This document shows positions 52,726-60,926 of a stretch of DNA of 64,000 bases, piece by piece (position 1 is the first letter of the stretch; the number at the start of each line of letters is the position of its first letter). A program made the translations under genes and the position numbers. The DNA is from Paenibacillus sp. Soil787. GTDB lineage: Bacteria > Bacillota > Bacilli > Paenibacillales > NBRC-103111. The stretch lies in the NCBI RefSeq assembly GCF_001429545.1, contig NZ_LMSP01000048.1, positions 1 to 64,000 on the forward strand. The letters run 5' to 3'. The notes below the pieces were generated by a model. That model saw only the letters and a list, made by a program, of their open reading frames with translations. It had not been told where the DNA came from and searched no databases.

Positions 52726-53586
52726 TTAGCCCTTCACTGCTCCAACCGTTACACCTTCTAAAAAGTACTTTTGCAAGCTGAAGAAAAGAATAAACATCGG
52801 AAGCGCAGAGATCGTAGCCCCTGCCATCATCGGCGCGATAAATGTTGTATTGGCGAAGCGGAAGTTTTTCAATCCGACTTGAATCGTCTGCATATCCATC
52901 GTGTTTGTGACAAGCAGCGGCCAGAAGAACGTGTTCCAGCTATCCATAAACGTTAGAATCGCCATTACGGCAAGCACGGTTTTAGACAAAGGTAAAATGA
53001 TTCTCCAATAGATCGTGAACTGGCTGCACCCTTCGATTTTGGCGCTTTCCATGATCTCGTTCGGGATGCTGCTCATAAACTGTTTAGCCAGAAAAATATT
53101 ATATACAGTAACGATACCCGGCATAATTAACGCGCTGTACGTATTCTGCAGCTCAAATACGTTAACGACCAGGATATACAAAGGAACTTGCGTGACTTGG
53201 TAAGGAATCATCATGGAGACAAGCAGTACCGCAAACAGCACGCCTCTCCCTTTAAAACGAAGTTTAGAAAATGCATAACCGGCCATGCTGGCAAAAATGA
53301 CATTGGACACCATCACGGTGGTCGCCACGATCAACGAGTTCAGAATCCAACGATACGAATATTCGCTGTAATCAAAGAAATATTTGAAGGAAGCGAATGT
53401 GAACTTGCTTGGTAAAATAGAATAGCTCACCGCTCCAGCCTCAACCGGATCAGCAAAGGATGAAATGACCATGAAATAGATCGGAAATATCGTCGCTAAA
53501 GCAAAAAGTAGAAGGAATATAAAAATGATTGAATTTCGAACGGTTTTTACTCTAGGTTTTCCTGCATGATTGCTGTATAAAGCCAT
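52726..53586 (-). CDS. Carbohydrate ABC transporter permease (MalG/LacG-type), MurNAc cluster
   Basis: A 286-residue membrane permease. The first segment is IIFIFLLLFALATIFPIYFMVIS (about 20-42). The EAA loop, IPNEIMESAKIEGCSQFTIY, is near 185-205, and the C-terminus ends FLEGVTVGAVKG, typical of this subfamily. ATG follows GGAGGATAG. Two hairpin repeats (53604-53673) separate it from the upstream permease. No ATPase is encoded in the cluster, so a shared MsmX-like ATPase is implied. Confidence 0.9.
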   Translation of the reverse strand: MALYSNHAGKPRVKTVRNSIIFIFLLLFALATIFPIYFMVISSFADPVEAGAVSYSILPSKFTFASFKYFFDYSEYSYRWILNSLIVATTVMVSNVIFASMAGYAFSKLRFKGRGVLFAVLLVSMMIPYQVTQVPLYILVVNVFELQNTYSALIMPGIVTVYNIFLAKQFMSSIPNEIMESAKIEGCSQFTIYWRIILPLSKTVLAVMAILTFMDSWNTFFWPLLVTNTMDMQTIQVGLKNFRFANTTFIAPMMAGATISALPMFILFFSLQKYFLEGVTVGAVKG

Positions 53587-53603
53587 TTTCTATCCTCCTA
53601 ATA

Positions 53604-53673
53604 TAGGGATCTTTGAGCGTAGCTCAAAGTCTCTCCGTTTAGGGATCTTTGAGCGAAGCTCAAAGTCTCTCCG
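53604..53673. repeat. Two tandem copies of a GGGATCTTTGAGC hairpin element
   Basis: Copies at 53604-53637 and 53640-53673 have the form TAGGGATCTTTGAGC-GNA-GCTCAAAGTCTCTCCG, each with the hairpin CTTTGAGC/GCTCAAAG. A third copy lies at 56140-56172. They fill the gap between the two permease genes. Confidence 0.85.
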
Positions 53674-53676
53674 CTC

Positions 53677-54582
53677 TTAATACTCGACGTCTTTTCCTGC
53701 ATATTTAAACTGAATAACCGAAATTCCCGCGATAATAACAGCTAAAATCAACGATTGCGCCGCAGCTTTACCGAATTCAAAATAAGTAAAGGCATTATTG
53801 AAAATCAGTAGACCCACCATCGTCGTCGCATTATTCGGACCGCCACCTGTCATCAGGTACGCGTTCTGGAACACTTGGAAAGAACCGATAACGCCTGTCA
53901 CCAAAAGGAATAACGTCGCTGGCTTCAAAGATGGAACAACAATGTGCCACAGCTTTTGAAAAAAGTTCGCTCCGTCCATTTCCGCTGCCTCGTAATACGT
54001 ATCATCAATGCCGAGCAGACCCGCCAGGTAGATGATAATGCTTGTGCCATGACTGGACAACCAGGACATCAGAACCAAAGAGAACATCGCCGTTTTACTT
54101 GAGCCGAGCCAGTTCTGATTGGTAAAGCCAAAGAAATGAATCAACTGATTTAAAATTCCGCCTTGCATCGGATCGAAGATCCAAAGCCATACAACGGATA
54201 AAGCAACACCTGAAGCAACTACAGGCAAGTAATAGACACCTTTGAAAAAGCCCTGCGTTTTTTTCCTGAGCGGCAGAATCAAAATAGCGATCACCATAGA
54301 CAAGAACAAGTTAACAGGTACTGTCAAAAGCGTATAGACAACGGTATTGCGCATAGCTTGCCAAAACAAACCGTCTTTCACGGTAGAGACATAATTGTCG
54401 AAACCAACATAGGTGGAACCAAGAGGCTTATATTCTTGGAGACTAATGATAAACGCGCTTACGACCGGATATGCGGTGAACATCGCAAAAACGATCAAAG
54501 CAACGGCAATGAATGCATATCCCCATGCACCTTCTCCTCTGATTCTCCTTCTTTTCATCGGTTTAACGATATGAGTAGCCAT
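53677..54582 (-). CDS. Carbohydrate ABC transporter permease (MalF/LacF-type), MurNAc cluster
   Basis: A 301-residue membrane protein with six hydrophobic segments, the first at about 22-44 (YAFIAVALIVFAMFTAYPVV). The EAA loop, DTYYEAAEMDGANFFQKLWH, is near 197-217. The conserved LMTGGGPNNATT precedes the fifth segment. The N-terminus is basic (PMKRRRIRGEG). ATG follows a GGGG site. It forms the channel with the next permease and receives the sugar from the lipoprotein encoded at 54674. Confidence 0.9.
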   Translation of the reverse strand: MATHIVKPMKRRRIRGEGAWGYAFIAVALIVFAMFTAYPVVSAFIISLQEYKPLGSTYVGFDNYVSTVKDGLFWQAMRNTVVYTLLTVPVNLFLSMVIAILILPLRKKTQGFFKGVYYLPVVASGVALSVVWLWIFDPMQGGILNQLIHFFGFTNQNWLGSSKTAMFSLVLMSWLSSHGTSIIIYLAGLLGIDDTYYEAAEMDGANFFQKLWHIVVPSLKPATLFLLVTGVIGSFQVFQNAYLMTGGGPNNATTMVGLLIFNNAFTYFEFGKAAAQSLILAVIIAGISVIQFKYAGKDVEY

Positions 54583-54673
54583 TCTATCAAACCCCGTTTC
54601 AGAAAGCTCGGTTAAAATAGTTCGGATAGCCGTGTAATATGCATCACGACTATCCGAGGTTTACAGCTTATGA

Positions 54674-56116
54674 TTAATCTTTCACTACGCCGTCTGCGCC
54701 AAAGGCAGCAATCGCAGCGGTTTTCACAGCTTCATACATCGCTTCAGGTGTAATTTCACCTGCGATTAGACCTTGGAACTTAGGCACGATAACTTCAGTT
54801 TCCAATTTAATCGCTTTAGCACCCAGTTCTGTCGGGATATCCGAACGAGCCGGTGTTGCATTTTTCAGCATATAGTCAACAGCAGCTACGTTCTCAGGGC
54901 TTCTGTCAATTTTCATGCTTTCAGCCGCTTTTTTACCGCTTTGCGTAATGTGTGCAGAGAACAGATCACTGTTTGTTGCAGCAGCATTTTTACCGCTAGC
55001 CAAGAAGTAAGCCGCTTTTACAACGTTCGCTTTGTGCTCAGCCGTAGGTTCCTTTTTACCGCGGAACGTCATGTAACCGTCAACGACCGTAGCGAATGAT
55101 GGTTTGGCACCTTGGAAAGTCGGAGCCGGCAATACAACATAATCAACCGGGATGCTGTCTTTTACAGCGCTAGCGTCACTTGCTTTCAGCTTTGCGTTAT
55201 TTGTTTTTGCGGAATTCTCAAACACGGCAAGCCCTTTACCTGTAATCATCGTTTGACCTGTCAAGAACATGTTCCAACGCTTACCAGCATCTACAGAGCT
55301 AAGCTCTTTCGGCATGGAGCCGTCATCAATCAGCTGACGCAGATCTTTGAGCAATCCTAAGTAGTTTTTGCTAGTGTAAGCATATTTCAAATCTTTGTTA
55401 AACGCGTGAGGCATACCGGCATTTTTGGCCATGATACCCAAGTAGTCAACGGCAGCAACGCCTTTAACCGCGAACACGAAGCCGTAGCGTGTTTTGCCGT
55501 TTTCAGTTACGACGCCTTTTTTGACCGCTTGACGGAATTCATCGTACGTCCAACCGCTCGTTTGTACTTTCTTCCAATCGATACCGGCCTTTTCCAAGAA
55601 CGCTTTGTTACCGCCAAGTGCGTGGACTTCCATGTACGCCGGGAAGCCGTAAAGTCCTTTGCCGTTCTTCATGTATTCAAGCGGAGCTTTCTCATAATCG
55701 TTAATCATCTCAGGAGTTGCTGAATCTGTAATGTCCATGAGCAAACCTTGCTGCAGATACTTAGGGATGCCGTCAGAGCCTCCGAATGCAATATCCGGCG
55801 GGCTGCCTGCATTCACTTGTGTATCCAATTTCTGTTTCATATCTTCCCAGCTTGCCGGTTCGATTTTGAGCGTCAGGTTCGGATACTGAGCGGTAAAGTC
55901 CTTGGACATTTGTTCGAACTGTTTTTGGTAGTTCGGTGAAACTGGCGGCAGCAAAGCTGTGATGGTGTCTTTAGCTGTTGAGGCGCCGGCACTAGCCGTT
56001 GGAGCAGCAGTACCTGCTGGTGTAGTTGTTGCTTTCGTGCCGGAAGTACCACCACAAGCTGTTAAAGCCATGGTTAAAGCGACGACGGATGCTAATACGG
56101 GCATTTTTCTTTTCAT
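54674..56116 (-). CDS. Sugar-binding lipoprotein of the MurNAc-cluster ABC importer
   Basis: About 480 residues from ATG 56116 (AGGAGG upstream); the longer frame has no ribosome site. Lipobox LTACGG (Cys about 21) and an Ala/Thr-rich tether lead to a family-1 binding fold (ITALLPPVSPNYQKQFEQM, then PNLTLKIEPASWEDMKQKLD, then PPDIAFGGSDG). It is cotranscribed with murQ upstream and two permeases downstream. The likely cargo is MurNAc, anhydroMurNAc or a MurNAc-containing disaccharide (inference from context). Confidence 0.9.
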   Translation of the reverse strand: MKRKMPVLASVVALTMALTACGGTSGTKATTTPAGTAAPTASAGASTAKDTITALLPPVSPNYQKQFEQMSKDFTAQYPNLTLKIEPASWEDMKQKLDTQVNAGSPPDIAFGGSDGIPKYLQQGLLMDITDSATPEMINDYEKAPLEYMKNGKGLYGFPAYMEVHALGGNKAFLEKAGIDWKKVQTSGWTYDEFRQAVKKGVVTENGKTRYGFVFAVKGVAAVDYLGIMAKNAGMPHAFNKDLKYAYTSKNYLGLLKDLRQLIDDGSMPKELSSVDAGKRWNMFLTGQTMITGKGLAVFENSAKTNNAKLKASDASAVKDSIPVDYVVLPAPTFQGAKPSFATVVDGYMTFRGKKEPTAEHKANVVKAAYFLASGKNAAATNSDLFSAHITQSGKKAAESMKIDRSPENVAAVDYMLKNATPARSDIPTELGAKAIKLETEVIVPKFQGLIAGEITPEAMYEAVKTAAIAAFGADGVVKD

Positions 56117-56139
56117 GAAAATAGACCTCCTGTTATTTA

Positions 56140-56172
56140 TAGGGATCTTTGAGCGCAGCTCAAAGTCTCTCC
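56140..56172. repeat. Third copy of the GGGATCTTTGAGC hairpin element
   Basis: This copy (CTTTGAGC-GCA-GCTCAAAG core) lies in the 73-base gap between murQ and the binding-protein gene. It matches the two copies at 53604-53673 over 33 bases. Its position in the operon suggests an RNA-level role. Confidence 0.8.
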
Positions 56173-56189
56173 TTTTTATATGGAAAATT

Positions 56190-57104
56190 TCACACAACTT
56201 TACTAAAAGTACGTATGGCTGTTTTCAAACGGCCGTCGCATTGATTCAATGCTTGTTCTGCCTCCGCTGCACTCAGACCGGTTTTTATCATCATAATCGC
56301 TAATTTGCAATTCATGGAAGCGCTTTCCAAATGAGCAATAGCGCACTCTTCATCTACTCCTGTTGCTGCCCTAATGATACGAACAGAACGATCATACAAT
56401 TTGTTATTGCTTGCCTTCATGTCTACCATGAGGTTGTTATACGTCTTTCCTAGCTTCACCATCGTACAGGTCGTCAGCATGTTAAGAACCAGCTTCTGTG
56501 CTGTCCCCGCTTTCAATCGGGTAGATCCCATAATCGCTTCCGGCCCAACCACTGGAGCAATACACACATCACAGACAGGCTCTAATTTCGAATTTTTGTT
56601 ATTCACTACGCCGATCGTTGCTGCACCAATTTCCTTTGCTTTATTCAAACTGGCAATGACGAATTGTGCGCTTCCGCTGGCCGTAATTCCGATAACAGCA
56701 TCCTTGTCAGTCACACCGCACCGTTCGATAAGTGCGATCCCCTCCTCCGCGTTGTCTTCAAATCCCTCAACTGCCGTTCTTAGTGCCCCATCGCCACCAG
56801 CGATATGACCTTGCACCAGCACGGGGTCAATTCCAAAAGTAGGAGGACATTCAGAAGCGTCGAGTACACCGAGTCTGCCAGAAGATCCAGCCCCTACGTA
56901 GAACATTCTGCCACCGTTTTTAAGAACATGATGCAAAATATCAACCGCTTTCATAATTTGCGGTATTTCTGCTCCCACAGCAGCGGGAACCTCAGCATCC
57001 TGCTCATTCATCAAACGCAGCATTTGTTCCGTTGTACATTCATCCATAACCAGCGTTTTCTCGTTAATCTCTTCCGTAGTCAACCCCGACAGATACTCAT
57101 CCAT
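56190..57104 (-). CDS. murQ: N-acetylmuramic acid 6-phosphate etherase MurQ
   Basis: A 304-residue SIS-domain lyase that removes lactate from MurNAc-6-phosphate to give GlcNAc-6-phosphate. Signatures are YVGAGSSGRLGVLDASECPP (about 72-91), then HIAGGDGAL, the catalytic-Glu region AVEGFEDNAEEG, VIGITASGSAQFV and KAGTAQKLVLNMLTT. The start is ATG 57104, six bases after AGGAGG; an ATG two codons earlier abuts the ribosome site. It heads the MurNAc import operon and is divergently controlled with the RpiR regulator nearby. Confidence 0.96.
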   Translation of the reverse strand: MDEYLSGLTTEEINEKTLVMDECTTEQMLRLMNEQDAEVPAAVGAEIPQIMKAVDILHHVLKNGGRMFYVGAGSSGRLGVLDASECPPTFGIDPVLVQGHIAGGDGALRTAVEGFEDNAEEGIALIERCGVTDKDAVIGITASGSAQFVIASLNKAKEIGAATIGVVNNKNSKLEPVCDVCIAPVVGPEAIMGSTRLKAGTAQKLVLNMLTTCTMVKLGKTYNNLMVDMKASNNKLYDRSVRIIRAATGVDEECAIAHLESASMNCKLAIMMIKTGLSAAEAEQALNQCDGRLKTAIRTFSKVV

Positions 57105-57151
57105 AGCCATCCTCCTAACCTGTTTGATTCAATTTCTAATTTCATACTAGC

Positions 57152-57193
57152 GAAAAATTTCATGATGGTCAATAGTTTTTGAAATTTTATTTC
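57152..57193. promoter_or_regulatory. Putative RpiR-type operator upstream of murQ
   Basis: Two AT-rich palindromes lie close together: GAAAAATTTC (57152-57161) and GAAATTTTATTTC (57181-57193). Related sites, GAAATTTATTTTC at 58269-58281 and GAAATTAAAATTTTAG (minus strand) near 58181-58196, flank the regulator gene. RpiR-family regulators commonly bind such sites, but AT-rich matches are weak evidence. Confidence 0.35.
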
Positions 57194-57281
57194 TTTTTAT
57201 AATATACATTTGAATTTTTATTTTATATTACAACAAAAAAAAGACAACGGCTTTATTTGGCTAAAGCGTTGTCCTTGTCTT

Positions 57282-58148
57282 TTACTTACGATGCTTGCTG
57301 CTGGCAATAATATCGTGCGTTTTAGCTAAATATTTCTTCACTTTCTTGTATTCCGCACTGGCTACACCAGCAAAAAGAATATCAATTACCGTCAGCATGG
57401 CAATGCGCGATCCCATCGCACCGCTTCTAATGGTTACCTCTGGTGTAGAGATGCTCAAGACGATAGTCGCCTTATCTGCTAACTCGCTTTTATTATATTT
57501 GGTAATGGCAATAATGCATGCGCCATTCCTTTTAGCTATTTCTAGTGCATCGAGAATTTCCGTCGTACTTCCCGAATTCGAAATAAAGATAGCCACATCA
57601 CTTTTGTCTAGCAGAGTAGCTGCCGTAAGCTGGCTGTGTCCGTCCGTATAGGTATGGCACATCTTGTTGATCCGTGAAAATTTCTGCTCCGCATCGATAC
57701 CGACCAGACCAGAAGCACCAATTCCGAAAAAGGCAATACGGTTGCTTTCACGCAGAACTTTTACAGCACGGGCTATTTCATTTTTGTCGATGACACTGAG
57801 GGTGTCTTCAATAGATTTACTATTATTGCGGGAAATATTAGAGATAATGACGGATAGATCGTCCCCTGGTTGTATATCGGTGTACTGGTCTTTCTCATCC
57901 TCATCCATAGATCCAATTGAAGCTGAGATACTTACAATAAAATTCCGGTAACCTTTATACCCCATCGTTTTACAGAAACGAAGAACGGATGCATCACTGG
58001 TTTTCGTCAGCCCAGCAAGGCTCTTAATAGAAAGATGCGGGATTTCCTCTAAATTCTCCAAAACGTACTCGGCTACCAACTTCTCTACAGGAGTTAGGCT
58101 GTCTTTCATATCACGAATCTTTATCAAAATATTATCATTAATTGACAT
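57282..58148 (-). CDS. RpiR-family transcriptional regulator (MurR-like)
   Basis: A 288-residue protein. The N-terminal HTH_6 domain (1-78) contains LTPVEKLVAEYVLEN and SIKSLAGLTKTSDASVLRFC. A SIS sugar-phosphate-binding domain (about 120-260) has IAFFGIGASGLVG and VAIFISNSGSTTEILDALEI. It lies between murQ and the divergent GH4-kinase operon, the expected position of a MurNAc-6-phosphate-responsive regulator such as MurR. Whether it represses or activates is not visible. Confidence 0.88.
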   Translation of the reverse strand: MSINDNILIKIRDMKDSLTPVEKLVAEYVLENLEEIPHLSIKSLAGLTKTSDASVLRFCKTMGYKGYRNFIVSISASIGSMDEDEKDQYTDIQPGDDLSVIISNISRNNSKSIEDTLSVIDKNEIARAVKVLRESNRIAFFGIGASGLVGIDAEQKFSRINKMCHTYTDGHSQLTAATLLDKSDVAIFISNSGSTTEILDALEIAKRNGACIIAITKYNKSELADKATIVLSISTPEVTIRSGAMGSRIAMLTVIDILFAGVASAEYKKVKKYLAKTHDIIASSKHRK

Positions 58149-58321
58149 ATATTTTCTCTGTTCACCCTATTTTCTTTGAGCTAAAATTTTAATTTCATCA
58201 TACGAATAAATGCTCAAAAAAACAAGATTAATATGAGAAATTGTAAACAATTTTGAATATTAAGTTAAGAAATTTATTTTCAAAACAAAACTATCAATAT
58301 AAAATAAAATTCCAATTTATA

Positions 58322-58351
58322 TTGCAGCGTTTCTGGATGCGATGCTATAAT
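58322..58351 (+). promoter_or_regulatory. Putative sigma-A promoter of the GH4-kinase operon
   Basis: -35 TTGCAG (58322-58327), an 18-base spacer and -10 TATAAT (58346-58351) with an extended TGC just before it. The start codon is about 40 bases downstream. A possible RpiR site (58269-58281) lies just upstream. Confidence 0.6.
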
Positions 58352-58391
58352 AGCAGCGAGATTGAGCTGAATAGGAAGGGTGAATACAGGG

Positions 58392-59687
58392 ATGAATAAA
58401 AAATTGAAAATAGCGATTATTGGATCAGGAAGCACCTACACCCCAGAACTCATTGAAGGAATGATTAAGCGTAAAGACGTATTACCAATAGATGAACTAG
58501 TGCTTATGGATATTGATGCAAGAAAGCTGGATATTGTGGGCAAACTCTGTGAACGCATGATACAGGCAGCGAATGTTCCTTGTCGAGTGATCTTAACCGA
58601 AAACTTGGATGAAGCGCTGCAAAATGCGGATTTTGTCTTGTCACAAATTCGTGTGGGCAAGCTGCCTGCCCGCGTACTCGACGAGACCATTCCTCTCAAA
58701 TACGATTTAATCGGGCAAGAAACTTGCGGAATCGGTGGATTTTTCAAAGCCATGCGCACGATTCCCGTTATGCTTCATATTGCCGGCCGTATGAAAGAAC
58801 TGTGTCCGGATGCTTGGCTCATCAATTTCTCTAATCCAGCCGGCATCATTACAGAAGCATTGCTTAACCATTCCAACGTGAAAATGCTTGGTCTTTGCAA
58901 TGTTCCATTCAACATGTTCAAGAGCATTCGTGAAACCTTGCAGTTAGACTATGCTAGCTTTACCTATGTTGGACTTAACCATTTAAGCTGGATTACGACA
59001 ATTGAACAGGATGGTAAAGATTATGTGAAAACGGCACTTGATATGGGGCTTAACAGTGAAGCGATGAAAAATATTCCTTCAAGTGGATTCAGTAAAGAGG
59101 TCATTCAGATGGCGGGAGCTATTCCTTCTTCTTATATGGAGTATTATTACTTCAAAGAGAAGAAGTTGAAATTGCTGAAAGAAAGTGAAATGACACGCGG
59201 CGAGAAATGTATGCAGATCGAAGAGGAGCTGCTCAACATCTACTTGGATTCCGAGCTGCATTCAAAACCAGAACTGCTTTCTACTCGCGGCGGTGCCAAC
59301 TATTCGGAAGTAGCCATTAGTTTAGTCGATGCCATCTATAACGATAAACAAGAGGTTCATGTGGTCAATCTGCTTAATAACGGAGCATTAGATTTCATGG
59401 AGGACTCCGATGCCGTTGAAGTTTGTGCCGTAATTGGTAAAGATGGCGCCATACCGATCCATGTAAAAGACTTCAACAATCAACATATCATCGATTATAT
59501 GCGTATGGTTAAAGCCTATGAGCGTGAAACGGTAGCTGCTGCTGTGAACGGTAGTGAAGATGCCGCCATGCGCGCCCTATTAATGAATCCATTGGTTGGT
59601 GACTATGATGCCGCGCATAACTGCTTCAATGAGTTGAAGGAAGCACACAAGGCCTATCTCCCGCAGTTTTTCGCTAATGAGAAGTAG
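58392..59687 (+). CDS. GH4 family 6-phospho-glycosidase
   Basis: A 431-residue NAD- and Mn-dependent family 4 glycosidase. Rossmann motif IAIIGSGSTYTPEL lies at 7-20. Metal and catalytic residues are Asn148 (INFSNPAG), Cys169 (LGLCNVPFN) and His197 (VGLNHLSW). GHs of this type hydrolyse 6-phospho-beta- or alpha-glucosides through an oxidised intermediate. The ATG at 58392 is preferred; a GTG four codons earlier overlaps AGGAAGG. No PTS is nearby, so the phosphorylated substrate probably comes from the kinase encoded two bases downstream. It may act on phosphorylated cell-wall disaccharides (inference). Confidence 0.9.
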   Translation: MNKKLKIAIIGSGSTYTPELIEGMIKRKDVLPIDELVLMDIDARKLDIVGKLCERMIQAANVPCRVILTENLDEALQNADFVLSQIRVGKLPARVLDETIPLKYDLIGQETCGIGGFFKAMRTIPVMLHIAGRMKELCPDAWLINFSNPAGIITEALLNHSNVKMLGLCNVPFNMFKSIRETLQLDYASFTYVGLNHLSWITTIEQDGKDYVKTALDMGLNSEAMKNIPSSGFSKEVIQMAGAIPSSYMEYYYFKEKKLKLLKESEMTRGEKCMQIEEELLNIYLDSELHSKPELLSTRGGANYSEVAISLVDAIYNDKQEVHVVNLLNNGALDFMEDSDAVEVCAVIGKDGAIPIHVKDFNNQHIIDYMRMVKAYERETVAAAVNGSEDAAMRALLMNPLVGDYDAAHNCFNELKEAHKAYLPQFFANEK

Positions 59688-59689
59688 TC

Positions 59690-60721
59690 ATGATTGATAA
59701 AAACTACATTATCGGCGTCGACGGCGGAAATAGTAAAACGGACTACTTTCTATTTGATATCCAGGGGAACTTTGTAGACCATATATACACAGGCACATGC
59801 AGTCACGAGCAGTTCCCTGACTCGTATATGAGCAGTTTTCGAATCATGAATGAAAATATTCAGCATCTGCTGACGCGCAATCAGTTAACCATGGATCATA
59901 TTGCAGCAGGTGCTTTCGGATTAGCTGGTGCGGACATTCCATCCCAGAAGGAAAATTTATGTACAGTCATTGAGCGTATCGGTTTTACTCACTATGCCAT
60001 GGACAACGACTCCTTCCTGGGTGTTAAAGCTGGCAGTGAAAAGGGCTTCGGCATTTGCTCCATTAATGGATCAGGCTCTTCAACGGGGGGCATTTCTCCA
60101 AGTGGAAAGCACCTTCAAGTAGGCGGGGTTGGCAGTGAGCTATCTGGTGATGAGGCTGGGGGGTTCTTTCTAGCCAGAAAAGTACTTCGGTCTGTCTATG
60201 ACTTCTTCTACCGTATGGGGCCGGAAACCGAGATGACGGACCCCGTCATGAAGTTGCTGCAAATACCCAGTAAAGAATTGTTCATTGAATACACCTTGAA
60301 CGCCATACAAAAGCGAACAAGTCCCACCACCAAGCTGGTGCAAATCTTGTTCTTCGCGGCAGATAACGGGGATTCCATAGCTCTGAATATTCTAGATAAC
60401 ACAGCCAAACAACTGGCCTTCTCCACGGTTGGCTGTATGCACAATCTGGATTTTGATCAGGAAGTCGATATCATTCTGGCAGGCTCTGTTTGGGTCAAAG
60501 CAGAAAGTCCTCTGCTGCTCCAAAACTTCAAAAATCATATGGCAAACTTGACCAATCACAGCTGCAATTACATCCTTCTGCAAGTCCCACCCGCAACTGG
60601 CGCAGTCCTATGGGCACTGGAGCTTGCGTATGGTCATCCGGTGAATTTAGATACTCGGCTGAAAGTGATTGAGGCCGTGGAACAACACGTTATTTCATCG
60701 TGTAAAAGAGTCTCTCAATAG
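59690..60721 (+). CDS. BadF/BadG-type amino-sugar kinase (NagK/MurK-like)
   Basis: A 343-residue ASKHA-fold kinase. Phosphate-1 motif IGVDGGNSKTDYFLFDIQGN is at 8-27, AAGAFGLAGADI follows, ICSINGSGSSTGG is phosphate-2, and GGVGSELSGDEAGGFFLA resembles GlcNAc/MurNAc kinases. It starts two bases after the GH4 stop, so translation is probably coupled. With MurQ next door, it is a good candidate for the enzyme that makes MurNAc-6-phosphate from ABC-imported MurNAc. GlcNAc or glucosamine are alternatives. Confidence 0.86.
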   Translation: MIDKNYIIGVDGGNSKTDYFLFDIQGNFVDHIYTGTCSHEQFPDSYMSSFRIMNENIQHLLTRNQLTMDHIAAGAFGLAGADIPSQKENLCTVIERIGFTHYAMDNDSFLGVKAGSEKGFGICSINGSGSSTGGISPSGKHLQVGGVGSELSGDEAGGFFLARKVLRSVYDFFYRMGPETEMTDPVMKLLQIPSKELFIEYTLNAIQKRTSPTTKLVQILFFAADNGDSIALNILDNTAKQLAFSTVGCMHNLDFDQEVDIILAGSVWVKAESPLLLQNFKNHMANLTNHSCNYILLQVPPATGAVLWALELAYGHPVNLDTRLKVIEAVEQHVISSCKRVSQ

Positions 60722-60789
60722 AATCTAGAATAGGCTGAGGGAACGACGTAGCGCTATTTGGATGAAAACACCCGAAATCACGAGGAGGA

Positions 60790-60836
60790 GGAACGAGGAG
60801 GCGTTATATCGTGTTTTTTTGCCTCCTGCACGTTCC
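60790..60836 (+). terminator. Terminator-like hairpin after the GH4-kinase operon
   Basis: GGAACGAGGAGGC (60790-60802) pairs with GCCTCCTGCACGTTCC (60821-60836) with a small bulge. The T-run (TTTTTTT at 60814-60820) is in the loop rather than after the stem, so this may be a longer intergenic repeat. Similar ACGTTCC words recur nearby. Confidence 0.4.
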
Positions 60837-60926
60837 AATTGCTCAAATAGAGTCTTCTCGTTCCTCTAATTTGATTTTATACACAGAATTCCCGAAATAA
60901 AGGCTCTACGTTCCGCCCTTCATCCC

